NCBI GenBank assembly: GCA_949292215.1
Contig: CASEYW010000193.1
Span: 1 to 64,000, forward strand
Length of the DNA stretch: 64,000 nucleotides
Direction of reading: 5' to 3'
DNA from: an uncultured bacterium
Lineage (GTDB): Bacteria; Verrucomicrobiota; Lentisphaeria; Victivallales; UBA1829
Shown here: positions 45,401 to 53,537 of the stretch, one piece after another
How the letters are laid out: every line of letters begins with the position of its first letter
How positions within the stretch are numbered: the stretch's first letter is position 1
The notes under the pieces: model-generated
The model's database searches: none
What the model was told of the DNA's origin: nothing
Seen by the model: only the letters and a program-made list of their open reading frames with translations
Made by a program: the position numbers and the translations under genes

Positions 45401-46674
45401 CCGCCGATTACGATCCCGTTTCCCGCCGAATAAAGGGTCACGCTGAAGGTCCGTTTGGCATTATCCGGATACACCAGTTCCAGAATATGATAGCGCAGAG
45501 GATTCGCCAGCTTCGGAAAGCGGACAACAAAACTGTTCCGTTTTTCATTCCCCGTCTCCCGGTAATTGCCGAAAGAGGAATGGACGATTCTTCCGGAACC
45601 ATCCGTCCGCAGAATCTCAGTGCCGTGATTGACGGAGCAGTCGATTTCCGCGATCTGTTTCAGAGAGAAATCGCCGGGTTTCATGCGCTCCGCAATCGAC
45701 ACTCCGGATATTGCAATCATTTCAAACGTTTTCCCGGAAAGAAAATTAACACGATAGAGCCCGCTCTTTTCCGGCTGGAAAGAGATCTTCACATCCTGCA
45801 TTTTTCCAGGCGCAGCGGCAAGATCAAATGAGGATTGAAACACCTTTTTTCCATCCGGGTCCACAATTTCAACCGATTCCCGGAACACCTTTGACGAACC
45901 GGAGATATTCTGGAAACGAAAGCGGACACGGTTCTCTTTTCCAACAAACCATGCAAAATCATGGCATTCAACAAGATAAGGACGGTATTCCGAATAAATC
46001 TTCAAGATTTCCGCTTTGGAAAGAGGACGATCGTACAGGGTAAATTCGTCAATTGTCCCGCAAAGACCTTTTTCACTCCAGGCGCCGAAGCGGATCGTAT
46101 CCAGAAACGGCTTTCGATTCTGCACATCCTCCTGTTCAAAATAAAGCCCGTTGAAAAAAAGTGAACTCTTTTTCTTTTCGGAATCCCATGCAATGGCAAC
46201 CAGATGCCAGCGGTCCTTGAACCAGAATTTCTGAATCCCCACGCCCCAGCCGAATCCATTCAGCTCGCTTTCAGTGTAAGTGATGTTGCCTGAAGTCTGG
46301 ACTCCTGCCCGGAAGATCTGTCTCCGGGAAAATCCGACGGGACCGATGCTTCCATCCTCTCTACGGTCACGGTCCAGGACAGTGGTATATCTTGCCCGGG
46401 GATCACGATCCGGCTTGAACCAGAAGAGAACGGTTCCTTTTTTCTCAGTAAAGGCGGGAGGCCGCTTGAACTCAAGAGAGCCGTTTTCACCGAAAGCAAT
46501 GGCATTTCCGCGAATACCCGGGACCGTTTTCAGATTCTTCGCCCGGACAGGTGCCATTCCGCTATTTCCGGAAGCAGCATGGAAACCGCAGTCGCCACTT
46601 AGCAGGAACACCGGATTCTCCGCAGCAAAAAGCGATGATGCGGCAGTCAGGAACAGGATAAGCTGTTTCTTCAT
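42451..46674 (-). CDS. Giant secreted LamG / TIM-barrel / CBM9-like protein
   Basis: A 1407-residue exported protein with a signal peptide (about 1-17, SSLFA/A). Residues 25-230 form a LamG/concanavalin-like module (GTVLFWFK, WHLVAIAWD, IDEFTLYDRPLS). Residues about 480-900 look like a (beta/alpha)8 glycosidase-like core (MDATWFNMSY, NLWTIQLMEYYG, LRLQLWVDCA, DEIQIGWWGNP). Residues about 1190-1400 resemble a family-9 carbohydrate-binding fold (ISIAVSVEDTDYF, ADSLQVFLDFEN, MYEVFLPARSL). GAGGAG lies 9 nt before the ATG at 46674. No CAZy family could be assigned by eye; catalytic residues are unproven. Confidence 0.78.
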   Translation of the reverse strand: MKKQLILFLTAASSLFAAENPVFLLSGDCGFHAASGNSGMAPVRAKNLKTVPGIRGNAIAFGENGSLEFKRPPAFTEKKGTVLFWFKPDRDPRARYTTVLDRDRREDGSIGPVGFSRRQIFRAGVQTSGNITYTESELNGFGWGVGIQKFWFKDRWHLVAIAWDSEKKKSSLFFNGLYFEQEDVQNRKPFLDTIRFGAWSEKGLCGTIDEFTLYDRPLSKAEILKIYSEYRPYLVECHDFAWFVGKENRVRFRFQNISGSSKVFRESVEIVDPDGKKVFQSSFDLAAAPGKMQDVKISFQPEKSGLYRVNFLSGKTFEMIAISGVSIAERMKPGDFSLKQIAEIDCSVNHGTEILRTDGSGRIVHSSFGNYRETGNEKRNSFVVRFPKLANPLRYHILELVYPDNAKRTFSVTLYSAGNGIVIGGQMNGTGIFTGGVHPVTNTMQTKRLLWVPYSEDVMLICENYGSHCSERGGALSKLKIYEVESDLLPRLPNLPDGRKIGVWDEDCTMDATWFNMSYLLKEKGVDLEFWREKGERIAEYAHHMGYNLWTIQLMEYYGDRTGADLSLRQLKPMKVPGTAGHIYGYADTLARIFEREKIHFYGRLGMDPFRGSSRGIIGGETCMAKDSTDFARRGKDAVELINKNGQLEQNALMNPFHPRYREGMKHILAFYRDRYQDNPMFMGITLRGTGTIHSLKNLDYGYDDYTVSLFEKETGITTPKVTDGTRFYFRWRFLTSPENRKKWIEWRCRKFAEVSSELVRELRKGNKRLRLQLWVDCATVLGNGWKKNHSVEQELREAGFDLALMKRIDGLDLVPVIRPDYQRVHGLGSKVSEEYLVNAASFANPFARTSYRTLNMMLHNNLENFPSRHCSLPELFFPTADWIVRKKPLHFLSWCNAYPNAHEALLPLIRQLANRDIDEIQIGWWGNPDSGVTDQYRNFNRAFRSIPSARFSTVTGESDCAAVYVSGLDFYVVNRMGYPVSLEMKTGGSCTDVISGKRYSADHGIFHLELPPQALLVFRSEGGFVPGSFRQTLAPDGVLFFKHAAKKLQFAAQKEKSLADLSGRLLHSVSTGNWPEAQRILLHRAVERALEKTKNLKVGGRMLVPEKCFELTVLPQIEPEKELRIELKGENGVIPDTRTAILKNLKPGTMETVRFPLTKMPSDGSSVIISAIIRSSGGSEHEFRYLCGGMAAHCSGNLPEPGSDWSFKAYRMRKEVVDRPGIARYEYEIGSIWNEKGISIAVSVEDTDYFRPSPKLRSINADSLQVFLDFENQSDYDVNEYRGSELEFILSEGNGKAELEICTHPENWNNHGIRYAMIHKNGRTMYEVFLPARSLPGLAMKPESVLGICVMVNNRVIAKDSLQRMVTSPRIFPYKRPGTWPDLILRGLPERKYETKKQTQAGGYIP

Positions 46675-46687
46675 CGGGGCTAACTCC

Positions 46688-47227
46688 TCATTCACACGGG
46701 ATCAGGTCGAGTGCATAAAATTTGTAAATTCCATCCCGGGAGAAATCGTAACGGAGAGAAAAGAGAGAGATCGCCGTGCTGAATCCGCCCTTGAATGAAA
46801 AAATCTGTTTTTCCCCGGTCAATTCAAGCGTTGAGCGCTGGGTCATGTGTTTTTTATCCACAGTATACCATTCGAAGAAAAGGGTCAGTTTTGCGCCTTT
46901 CGGTCCCTGAATGCAAACGGTCTGCTCATATTCTCCGGGTTTGAAGAATTTACGGTCCAGGACGCGGAAATTCACCTGAAGAGAATTGGCACCCGAAGCA
47001 AACGCTTTGTCCAGATGAATGACAAGTGCATCTTTTTCCGTCGAAACCTTCACATTGGAAATAACCGATTTGGGCGAAAAAAAGAAAATCGCCTTCCGGG
47101 TTTTCTCTTCCCAGATGGACTCTTTTCCATCGAAGCGAAGTTTGGCAAAATTCGGAAGAAGATTGTCTGCAAAAAGGGTAAGGGAACAGATTGAGAGAAG
47201 TCCGATAAACAGTTTTTTCATTTTCAC
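46688..47227 (-). CDS. Small secreted protein, unknown family
   Basis: A 179-residue protein with a cleavable signal peptide (MKMKKLFIGLLSICSLTLFA/D). The mature part is beta-rich, with an alternating pattern such as ISNVKVSTEKDALVIHLDKAF and LTLFFEWYTVDK; it looks like a carbohydrate-binding-like beta-sandwich (inference). It begins the operon with the 1407-residue protein (start 14 nt after its stop) and the pseudopilin. AGGAG lies 7 nt before the ATG. No known family recognised. Confidence 0.8.
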   Translation of the reverse strand: MKMKKLFIGLLSICSLTLFADNLLPNFAKLRFDGKESIWEEKTRKAIFFFSPKSVISNVKVSTEKDALVIHLDKAFASGANSLQVNFRVLDRKFFKPGEYEQTVCIQGPKGAKLTLFFEWYTVDKKHMTQRSTLELTGEKQIFSFKGGFSTAISLFSLRYDFSRDGIYKFYALDLIPCE

Positions 47228-47290
47228 TCTCCTAAGTTTTCATCCATATCATGATTCAACGGCAACGATGCGTTCCGTCCTCTTTCTTAA

Positions 47291-47318
47291 ATTATAATGT
47301 TTTCAAAAAAGATGGCAA
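47291..47318 (-). promoter_or_regulatory. Promoter of the LamG/pseudopilin operon
   Basis: On the minus strand TTGCCA (47313-47318) and TATAAT (47291-47296) have a 16-bp spacer, about 65 bp before the ATG at 47227. Confidence 0.68.
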
Positions 47319-47414
47319 TCCCTCCTCTTTGTTTTTTTATTCATTAAAATCGCAAATCATTCTGAAAACTGTGAAAAAGAAACCGGCATGGGAAGTTCCC
47401 GGAGCACTCAGCTT

Positions 47415-48389
47415 CTATTTTCCGGAATCCGTATTCTTGGCAGGTCCTGCTCCGAGAGATGCCCGGAGGTACCCGTAAACATTGTGACCACCGAACAAAA
47501 AAGGAACCGGAGCAGAAAATCCGTACCGGTTCCCGCTCCGGTTCGCACGGAGCATCATGAAAGAGAAGACATCCCCGGGACGCGGAGAGCGGCCGCACCA
47601 TTCTCCATGCCAGATCCGAAAAGGAAGAATTGCTTCAATCGTGAAACGCCCCTTTTGAAAACACCCCTTGACTGTCACTCCGGGAGTACTGCACTCCCGA
47701 TCTACCGAAGTAAAGCCGCCCCAGTATCCCGGAATATGGGAAAGCTGCCAGAATTCTCCCGAGCCGTTGACCAGAGTTTCAAAGTATTGAAGCTTATTGA
47801 TTTGCGGACGAATAAAAAATTCCAGACAATCTCCCAGGTAGAGATATTTTCCGTCGGGACATCCGTTTTTTCCGTGATAGATTTCCGGATCATCATCTCG
47901 GAATGAAACCGCCAGGTAGAGAAACTCGTTTTTCCATCCGATCAGCCAGAGGGAATCGGAAAAACTGCGATCCTGATTCAGAACGCCCAGGGGATACTCA
48001 CCCCGAAACACAAGAGATTCCGACATTTCCTCTTCGGAAATTTTGCCGTCCGGGAGCGGAACGTGTTTCATCCACGGAATTTTCACCTCCGGCAGTACAA
48101 CGTTCCATTCCATTCCGCGCTGGATTCTTCTCCGGCATTCGACAAGCCGTTTCATTGCGGCGGCGCGGTCGCCATCCTGCCTGCCTTTGAAAATCCGCAT
48201 AGCGTCTTCATTTCGGCAGATGGCATTTGTCGCATATTCATAAGGGGTTCCCTTCCCCTCGTAAAAAAGACGGGTTCCATGTTCGACAAGATACTCCGCA
48301 TCCGCGAGATCCCGGGAAGAGAATTCCGTCCGGCAGCCAGACATCATCAAGAGAACCGGCAGCATTGAGCAGAGAAAAAAAAATCTCAT
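47415..48389 (-). CDS. Lipoprotein with CBM9-like domain
   Basis: A 324-residue lipoprotein: signal peptide with lipobox LMMSGC (C19). Residues about 110-310 resemble the carbohydrate-binding family 9-like fold (DSLWLIGWKNEFLYLAVSF, GDCLEFFIRP, RFTIEAILPFRIW), the same type of module as at the C-terminus of the 1407-residue protein. It would hold glycans or cell wall at the surface. The start at 48389 has AAGGA 7 nt upstream. It is divergent from the AraC gene at 48547. Confidence 0.82.
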   Translation of the reverse strand: MRFFFLCSMLPVLLMMSGCRTEFSSRDLADAEYLVEHGTRLFYEGKGTPYEYATNAICRNEDAMRIFKGRQDGDRAAAMKRLVECRRRIQRGMEWNVVLPEVKIPWMKHVPLPDGKISEEEMSESLVFRGEYPLGVLNQDRSFSDSLWLIGWKNEFLYLAVSFRDDDPEIYHGKNGCPDGKYLYLGDCLEFFIRPQINKLQYFETLVNGSGEFWQLSHIPGYWGGFTSVDRECSTPGVTVKGCFQKGRFTIEAILPFRIWHGEWCGRSPRPGDVFSFMMLRANRSGNRYGFSAPVPFLFGGHNVYGYLRASLGAGPAKNTDSGK

Positions 48390-48546
48390 TGTTCCATCCT
48401 TTCTCACTGTTTTCCTCTATTCAAACTACCAGTCTTCCAGCGAGATGCACATTCCGGACGCCACAAATCATTCGGAATCTTCACAAAAGATTAAGATTTT
48501 TAAGAAAACGGACTTGCCAAACATCGTTTGCAGGATATTTTCCTGT

Positions 48547-49578
48547 ATGGAAGAGATACGCCGGTTCCTTTCAACAACGGATTTGATTTTCCGGAAACCG
48601 GCACTGTTATGGAGCCGAATCGTGCGATTGCTGAAAGATCACAGTATTTTTGAACAGCAGGGAGGATACTTTTTTGCCCGTTCCAAATTTTCCTCCATTT
48701 ATGTAAACGGGAAAATGGGTCGGGAAGAAAAACGGGAATACACACAGGAGATCTGGCAGGATTGTTCTCTGTTCTGCCGCTATGCAAATCATCAGTGGAC
48801 GGATTCCCTGTTTCTGAGTCGAAGAAACAACCAGTCCTTCTATTCTGCGGAATATATCGTGTCCGGGAATCTGCTGCTCCGGAACGGAAACTATTATTTT
48901 ATCGCAGAGCGCGGAGACTGCATTCTCTTTCAACCCCATCATGATACGGCGCTGCTGCATCTTCCGGGTGAAAAAGTGGAATTTTTCGGATTCATTTTCA
49001 CGGGAGAGCTGCTGCCCGAACTGTTTCACACCTTCCAGCTTGACAGGACGGAATGCGTCCCGGTCCGGGATCCGGATGCGCATACGGAATTCTGCCAGTC
49101 CATGCTGGATGCCATGCAACCGGATCCGGATATGAAATCCATCATGCGCACCTCCGGGAACGTATATGAATTTTTCCAGCGGCTGGCTCTGGAAAAACAG
49201 GCACAGGATCCTGACGATTTTGCAGACAAGGTCAAAGAGTATCTGATCCGGAATTTCCGGAATGAAATCGATATGGAAACCCTCGCGACCCTCTTCCAGG
49301 TCTGCCAGACGACTCTGACCAATCGCTTTAACGACAAATTCCATCAGACTCCGTTCCAGTTTCTCAAACAATACCGCATCGAACATGCGGCCCGCCTGCT
49401 GGTGAAAAGCAATCTCAGCGGCAAGGAAATCGCCGGACTTTCGGGATTCTTTTCCCCCCAGCATTTCTGCACGGAATTTCAGAAATACTATGGAATGAGT
49501 CCAGGCAGTTATCGACGGATGTTCAAACGCCAGCAACCTGGCCCCGTCTCATCGGCCATCCAGGACGGGAAGTACTGA
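48547..49578 (+). CDS. AraC-family transcriptional regulator
   Basis: A 343-residue regulator. The N-terminal part (about 55-190) resembles a cupin effector domain (GEKVEFFGFIFTGELLPELF); the C-terminal 100 residues hold the double helix-turn-helix (METLATLFQVCQTTLTNRF and IAGLSGFFSPQHFCTEF) ending in GMSPGSYRRMF. The start is uncertain: an in-frame ATG at 48445 would add 34 residues, while 48547 has a weak AGGA 11 nt upstream. It may control the divergent lipoprotein and the downstream GH2 gene. Confidence 0.85.
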   Translation: MEEIRRFLSTTDLIFRKPALLWSRIVRLLKDHSIFEQQGGYFFARSKFSSIYVNGKMGREEKREYTQEIWQDCSLFCRYANHQWTDSLFLSRRNNQSFYSAEYIVSGNLLLRNGNYYFIAERGDCILFQPHHDTALLHLPGEKVEFFGFIFTGELLPELFHTFQLDRTECVPVRDPDAHTEFCQSMLDAMQPDPDMKSIMRTSGNVYEFFQRLALEKQAQDPDDFADKVKEYLIRNFRNEIDMETLATLFQVCQTTLTNRFNDKFHQTPFQFLKQYRIEHAARLLVKSNLSGKEIAGLSGFFSPQHFCTEFQKYYGMSPGSYRRMFKRQQPGPVSSAIQDGKY

Positions 49579-49769
49579 AACTGTTTCCGGGGAAGTACTT
49601 TTCCCGGATTTCGAAATTGTTTCTGATTTTCATGAATAAAAAGCTCCTGACGGAAGTTGTTCCTCCTCAGAAAACAGGATATACTGCCCGCGGAGACAGG
49701 TGCGGAGCAGAATAACTGGAAATGGATCAGATTCGCCCTCACCCGCTCCGTGGATTCGGGAGTAAAACA

Positions 49770-52700
49770 ATGTTGAATCTGAACGGAATATGGAATCTGG
49801 AGTATGAAAAGGACGGTATCATCCGGCATCTGAATGCCGAGGTTCCCGGCGATGTTCTTCTGACGCTGATGAAACACGGCATCATTCCGGATCCTCTCAT
49901 ACGCAATAATTTTCTGGAATGCAAATGGGTCGGAAAACGTGCCTGGACCTACACAAGGAGATTTGCAGGGAGATTTCCGGAAAATAAGAAGCATATCCTT
50001 GTATTTCAAGGACTCATCTATCTGGCTGAAGTCTATTTGAACGGACATCACGTGGCGACTCATAAAAATATGCACCGGTCGCTGAAAGTCGATGTTTCCG
50101 GCATCCTCCTCGACGGGGAAAACGTGTTGAAAGTGATTCTCCAGCCGTATGACAGGACGGAACTGGAAACACCCGTCATCCGTCTCTGGAGCGGCTGGTC
50201 CGACGCAATTGCCGATCCGGCATACTGCATCAAACGGGGAGCCGCCCGGAGAGCCGATTACCTGACCGGATGGGACTGGACACAGGGACTCCCCGTCTGT
50301 GGAATCTGGCGAGATGTCTTTCTGGAATCCGTGGAATCAATTCAAATTGCCGATCCGTTTCTCAAGACGCGCAACAGTGGAGAAATCCGGTGCAGTTTCC
50401 GTCTGACTTCCATTCTCCGGCAGATGGAAACGGCACGGTGCCTTCTCGAAATCCGGAAAAAAGGAAAAAGCGAAATCCTGACACGGACGGAAACGGAACT
50501 TGTCGTCGGCCCCGGAGAGATCGAATATGAAATCAAGACCCGTCTGAATTCCCCCGAACTCTGGTATCCCTCCGGCTGCGGGTCCCGGACAATGTATCAA
50601 TGTGATATTGAAATCCGTCTTTCCGAATCCGCCGTCAGACGGACTGTTTTTTTTGCATTCCGGGAGTTTGAAATCCAGGAGGAGGCCTTTACGGAAAAAC
50701 AGGGATCTTTTCATTTTATTCTGAACGGCAAACGTATTTTTGCCCGTGGTGCAAACTGGATTCCGCCGGATATCATTCCATGCCGGGCAACGGAAGAACG
50801 ATATCGGCATCTGCTGAATCTCGCCGTTCTCGGGAACCTCAACTATTTCCGCTTCTGGGGCGGTGGATTTTTTGAAAACGAACTGTTTTACGATCTTTGC
50901 GACGAACACGGAATCATGATCTGGCATGATCTGATGTTCGGCGGAGAGGAGATTCCGGAATTTGATCCGGAATTCCGTTCGGAATGCCTGCGGGAAATCC
51001 GGGAAAATGTAACGCGTCTGCGGAATCATCCTTCGATTGTTGTCTGGTGCGGTTCCAATGAAACGGATGATTTTTTCTCTCCGGAAGGCAGTCACAAGCC
51101 GCCGCGCCGTCCGGAAGGCAGGTATTACGGATATCGTCTTTTTCACAGGGATCTGCCGCCCTTGATGAAGGAACTGGTACCGGATGCCGTTTACATTCCC
51201 TCCTGTCCGACGCCGGGGAAAGCGGCCCCTCCCGGCACGAAGATCAATGCGTGGGGATTTGGAACCACGCATCGGAATTTTCTATCCCAGTATGATACGG
51301 ATACCCAGTATGATTCACAGCATGAGGTTCCGGCTTTTTTCAATGAAGCCTATGGAGTATCTCCGGATTCAGAACGAACTCTTTTGCGCTATCTTTCCGA
51401 GGAGGACCTCTCCAGCTATACAAATCCCGTCTTTTCGAATCACAACATCATGGATTTGCAGAGAAATGACGAGTGGACGCTGTTTTTCCGGCACCTGGCT
51501 TTCCACCATGAAAGCCGTCGCTTCGACCTGCCGCTCCGGACCCTGTTCGCTTATTTTACGGAGGCTCACTGCGAACTGATAAAGCGATATACGGAATTTC
51601 TCCGCCGGAATCGTCAATATGCCGGAGGTGCTGCATTCTGGATGTTTAACAGCGCTTACACGATGTCGGGTTGGTCATGGATTGACTACTACGGAATGCC
51701 GAAAGCGGTTTTCTATGCGGCGAAGCGGGCATACAGTCCCATTCTTCCGGTGATTGCCGTCTATGAAGATTGCTGTCGGATTTCAATCTCGAATCTCTCG
51801 GATTTCAACGGTCCGGCAACTCTGGAAACCACTCTTTTCCGCTTCGACGGCTCTATCCTTCTACATTCGTCAAAGGAATTCCGTCTCTCTCCGGAAGAGA
51901 ACCTCCCGGCGGAACTGGTAATGTTGAACGACCTGAAAAATTTTATTCCGGAAGAGTGTTTCCTCTCCTCCGTGGTATCGGTCAACGGAAAAAGAACGGA
52001 AAATCACAGATTTTTTGTTTCTCCCCGGGAGCGTCGCATTCCCGATGCGGAAATCAGGTGCGAATGGAATGCCGGGAATCCACAAATCTGCACTCTGGAA
52101 ACGGACTGTTTCGCGGACACGGTTGTTTTCCCCGGATGCGGGGAAAACGGTCTGCCGGACGACAATTTTTTCGATCTCTGCCCGGGAGAAATAAAAACGG
52201 TAAACTTTCTTACTCCGCCGACAAGAAAGCCGGAAATTAACTGGAAAAACCGCAATCGTTCCCCGTATATTGTAAAAAGCGAAAAGAAAAAAGCTGGCTG
52301 CTGCATCTGGGAACTCTGCTTCTTCAACCCCTCGAAAAGCAACGCCATTTTAAATCTCCGAGTGGATGCTCCAAATGTTTTCTCCAATCCGGAATTTGCA
52401 ACCACTCTCCGTCCTTATGAGATCAGGAAGGTCTCAATTCCGCTTGTTCCATCTTTTTCTCCGGAATACCCCTGTGCATTTCCCATAACCCTTTTCCACA
52501 ACGGGAACATGCACCTTGACCTTCTGGAACTGGATGCTCCAAATGAATTCAAAAACGGGTCATTCCAGAGGAACAATCCCCTGCGGATTCCGATCACCGT
52601 TCCGGCATCAGAATTTACGATTACCAGGAATGACCTTACGGAATATCGTTGTCTCATTCCGAGCAAAACCGTTGCACCGGGAGAAACCTACTCATTCCCG

Positions 52701-53378
52701 CTGAAGATTCCTGCCGGAGCCCTTCCCTTCACAGCATCCATCCGGAAGGAAGAATGCCTGGCATCCTTTTTCTGGGAGGAATCTCAGCAGTTCATGCGGT
52801 CACAACTGAAACTTCTTCCATGCAGAGAATTCAAGGGGGAACTTACCATCCGGACGATGCGCAAGATGTTTCCGCTTTCAAAGGAAGAGGGCTGCGGCAT
52901 ACTCTTCCATCCGGCGGAAAATATGACCGGACGTCTTTTTCTCCGCCGCCGCTCCGCCATGCTGTATCTGCACGTCTTCCTTGAGAATGTTCCACTGGAA
53001 CAGAACCTGGAAAATGAAGCGGTTTACCGGGAAAGCTGTATTGAATTGGCTTTCTTTGACCGGGAAAGGAAGCATTTCCGGGATTATTCCCTTGCCAGCA
53101 CATTGCATGGGGATCAGCTGTTCCTGAGACGGGGAAGTCTGCCCTTTTCCAAAGGCCTCCGGAACCATCTTGACGGACAACTGGCTGTCCGCAGCCTTCC
53201 CGATAAAGTTACCTGCTATTTTCTGATGCTTGACACGGTCCGGGCAGGCTTGGAACAGCTTCTGAACAACGAACTGTTTTTCCTCCGCGTTTCCGTCTGC
53301 TGGCCCGGACACAAATATCAATTGACTGTTCCGGGGGAAAATCCGCTCGACATCCCGGTCCGGATTCTGCCGGAATGA
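49770..53378 (+). CDS. GH2 beta-mannosidase-like enzyme with long C-terminus
   Basis: A 1202-residue cytoplasmic GH2 enzyme. The N-terminal jelly roll (LNLNGIWNLEYEKDG, ECKWVGKRAWTYTR), the GWDWTQGLPVCGIWRDV motif and the TIM barrel with acid/base E431 in WCGSNETD and nucleophile E526 in FFNEAYG are those of beta-mannosidases. About 560 residues follow the barrel, longer than the roughly 300 usual in the family. I prefer the ATG at 49770 (GGGAG 7 nt upstream) over 49722. It should remove mannose from beta-mannosides or glycans. GH2 relatives with glucuronidase or galactosidase activity have different signatures. Confidence 0.88.
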   Translation: MLNLNGIWNLEYEKDGIIRHLNAEVPGDVLLTLMKHGIIPDPLIRNNFLECKWVGKRAWTYTRRFAGRFPENKKHILVFQGLIYLAEVYLNGHHVATHKNMHRSLKVDVSGILLDGENVLKVILQPYDRTELETPVIRLWSGWSDAIADPAYCIKRGAARRADYLTGWDWTQGLPVCGIWRDVFLESVESIQIADPFLKTRNSGEIRCSFRLTSILRQMETARCLLEIRKKGKSEILTRTETELVVGPGEIEYEIKTRLNSPELWYPSGCGSRTMYQCDIEIRLSESAVRRTVFFAFREFEIQEEAFTEKQGSFHFILNGKRIFARGANWIPPDIIPCRATEERYRHLLNLAVLGNLNYFRFWGGGFFENELFYDLCDEHGIMIWHDLMFGGEEIPEFDPEFRSECLREIRENVTRLRNHPSIVVWCGSNETDDFFSPEGSHKPPRRPEGRYYGYRLFHRDLPPLMKELVPDAVYIPSCPTPGKAAPPGTKINAWGFGTTHRNFLSQYDTDTQYDSQHEVPAFFNEAYGVSPDSERTLLRYLSEEDLSSYTNPVFSNHNIMDLQRNDEWTLFFRHLAFHHESRRFDLPLRTLFAYFTEAHCELIKRYTEFLRRNRQYAGGAAFWMFNSAYTMSGWSWIDYYGMPKAVFYAAKRAYSPILPVIAVYEDCCRISISNLSDFNGPATLETTLFRFDGSILLHSSKEFRLSPEENLPAELVMLNDLKNFIPEECFLSSVVSVNGKRTENHRFFVSPRERRIPDAEIRCEWNAGNPQICTLETDCFADTVVFPGCGENGLPDDNFFDLCPGEIKTVNFLTPPTRKPEINWKNRNRSPYIVKSEKKKAGCCIWELCFFNPSKSNAILNLRVDAPNVFSNPEFATTLRPYEIRKVSIPLVPSFSPEYPCAFPITLFHNGNMHLDLLELDAPNEFKNGSFQRNNPLRIPITVPASEFTITRNDLTEYRCLIPSKTVAPGETYSFPLKIPAGALPFTASIRKEECLASFFWEESQQFMRSQLKLLPCREFKGELTIRTMRKMFPLSKEEGCGILFHPAENMTGRLFLRRRSAMLYLHVFLENVPLEQNLENEAVYRESCIELAFFDRERKHFRDYSLASTLHGDQLFLRRGSLPFSKGLRNHLDGQLAVRSLPDKVTCYFLMLDTVRAGLEQLLNNELFFLRVSVCWPGHKYQLTVPGENPLDIPVRILPE

Positions 53379-53486
53379 TGCAGAACTCAACAGGGAAAAA
53401 AATACCGCAGGGAAAATAAGGAGACTTCTTTCCGGAAAACATACCGTCTTCCTATTCCCCGGCTGACTGGATTTTCCGACACACAA

Positions 53487-53515
53487 AAGCCCGGCAGGAG
53501 AACACTGCCGGGCTT
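53487..53515. terminator. Bidirectional terminator
   Basis: AAGCCCGGCAG (53487-53497) pairs perfectly with 53505-53515 around a 7-nt loop, between the convergent GH2 and GH71-SUMF1 genes. T and A runs are short. Confidence 0.8.
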
Positions 53516-53537
53516 CCGGATCATTCCGGGGAATGGA

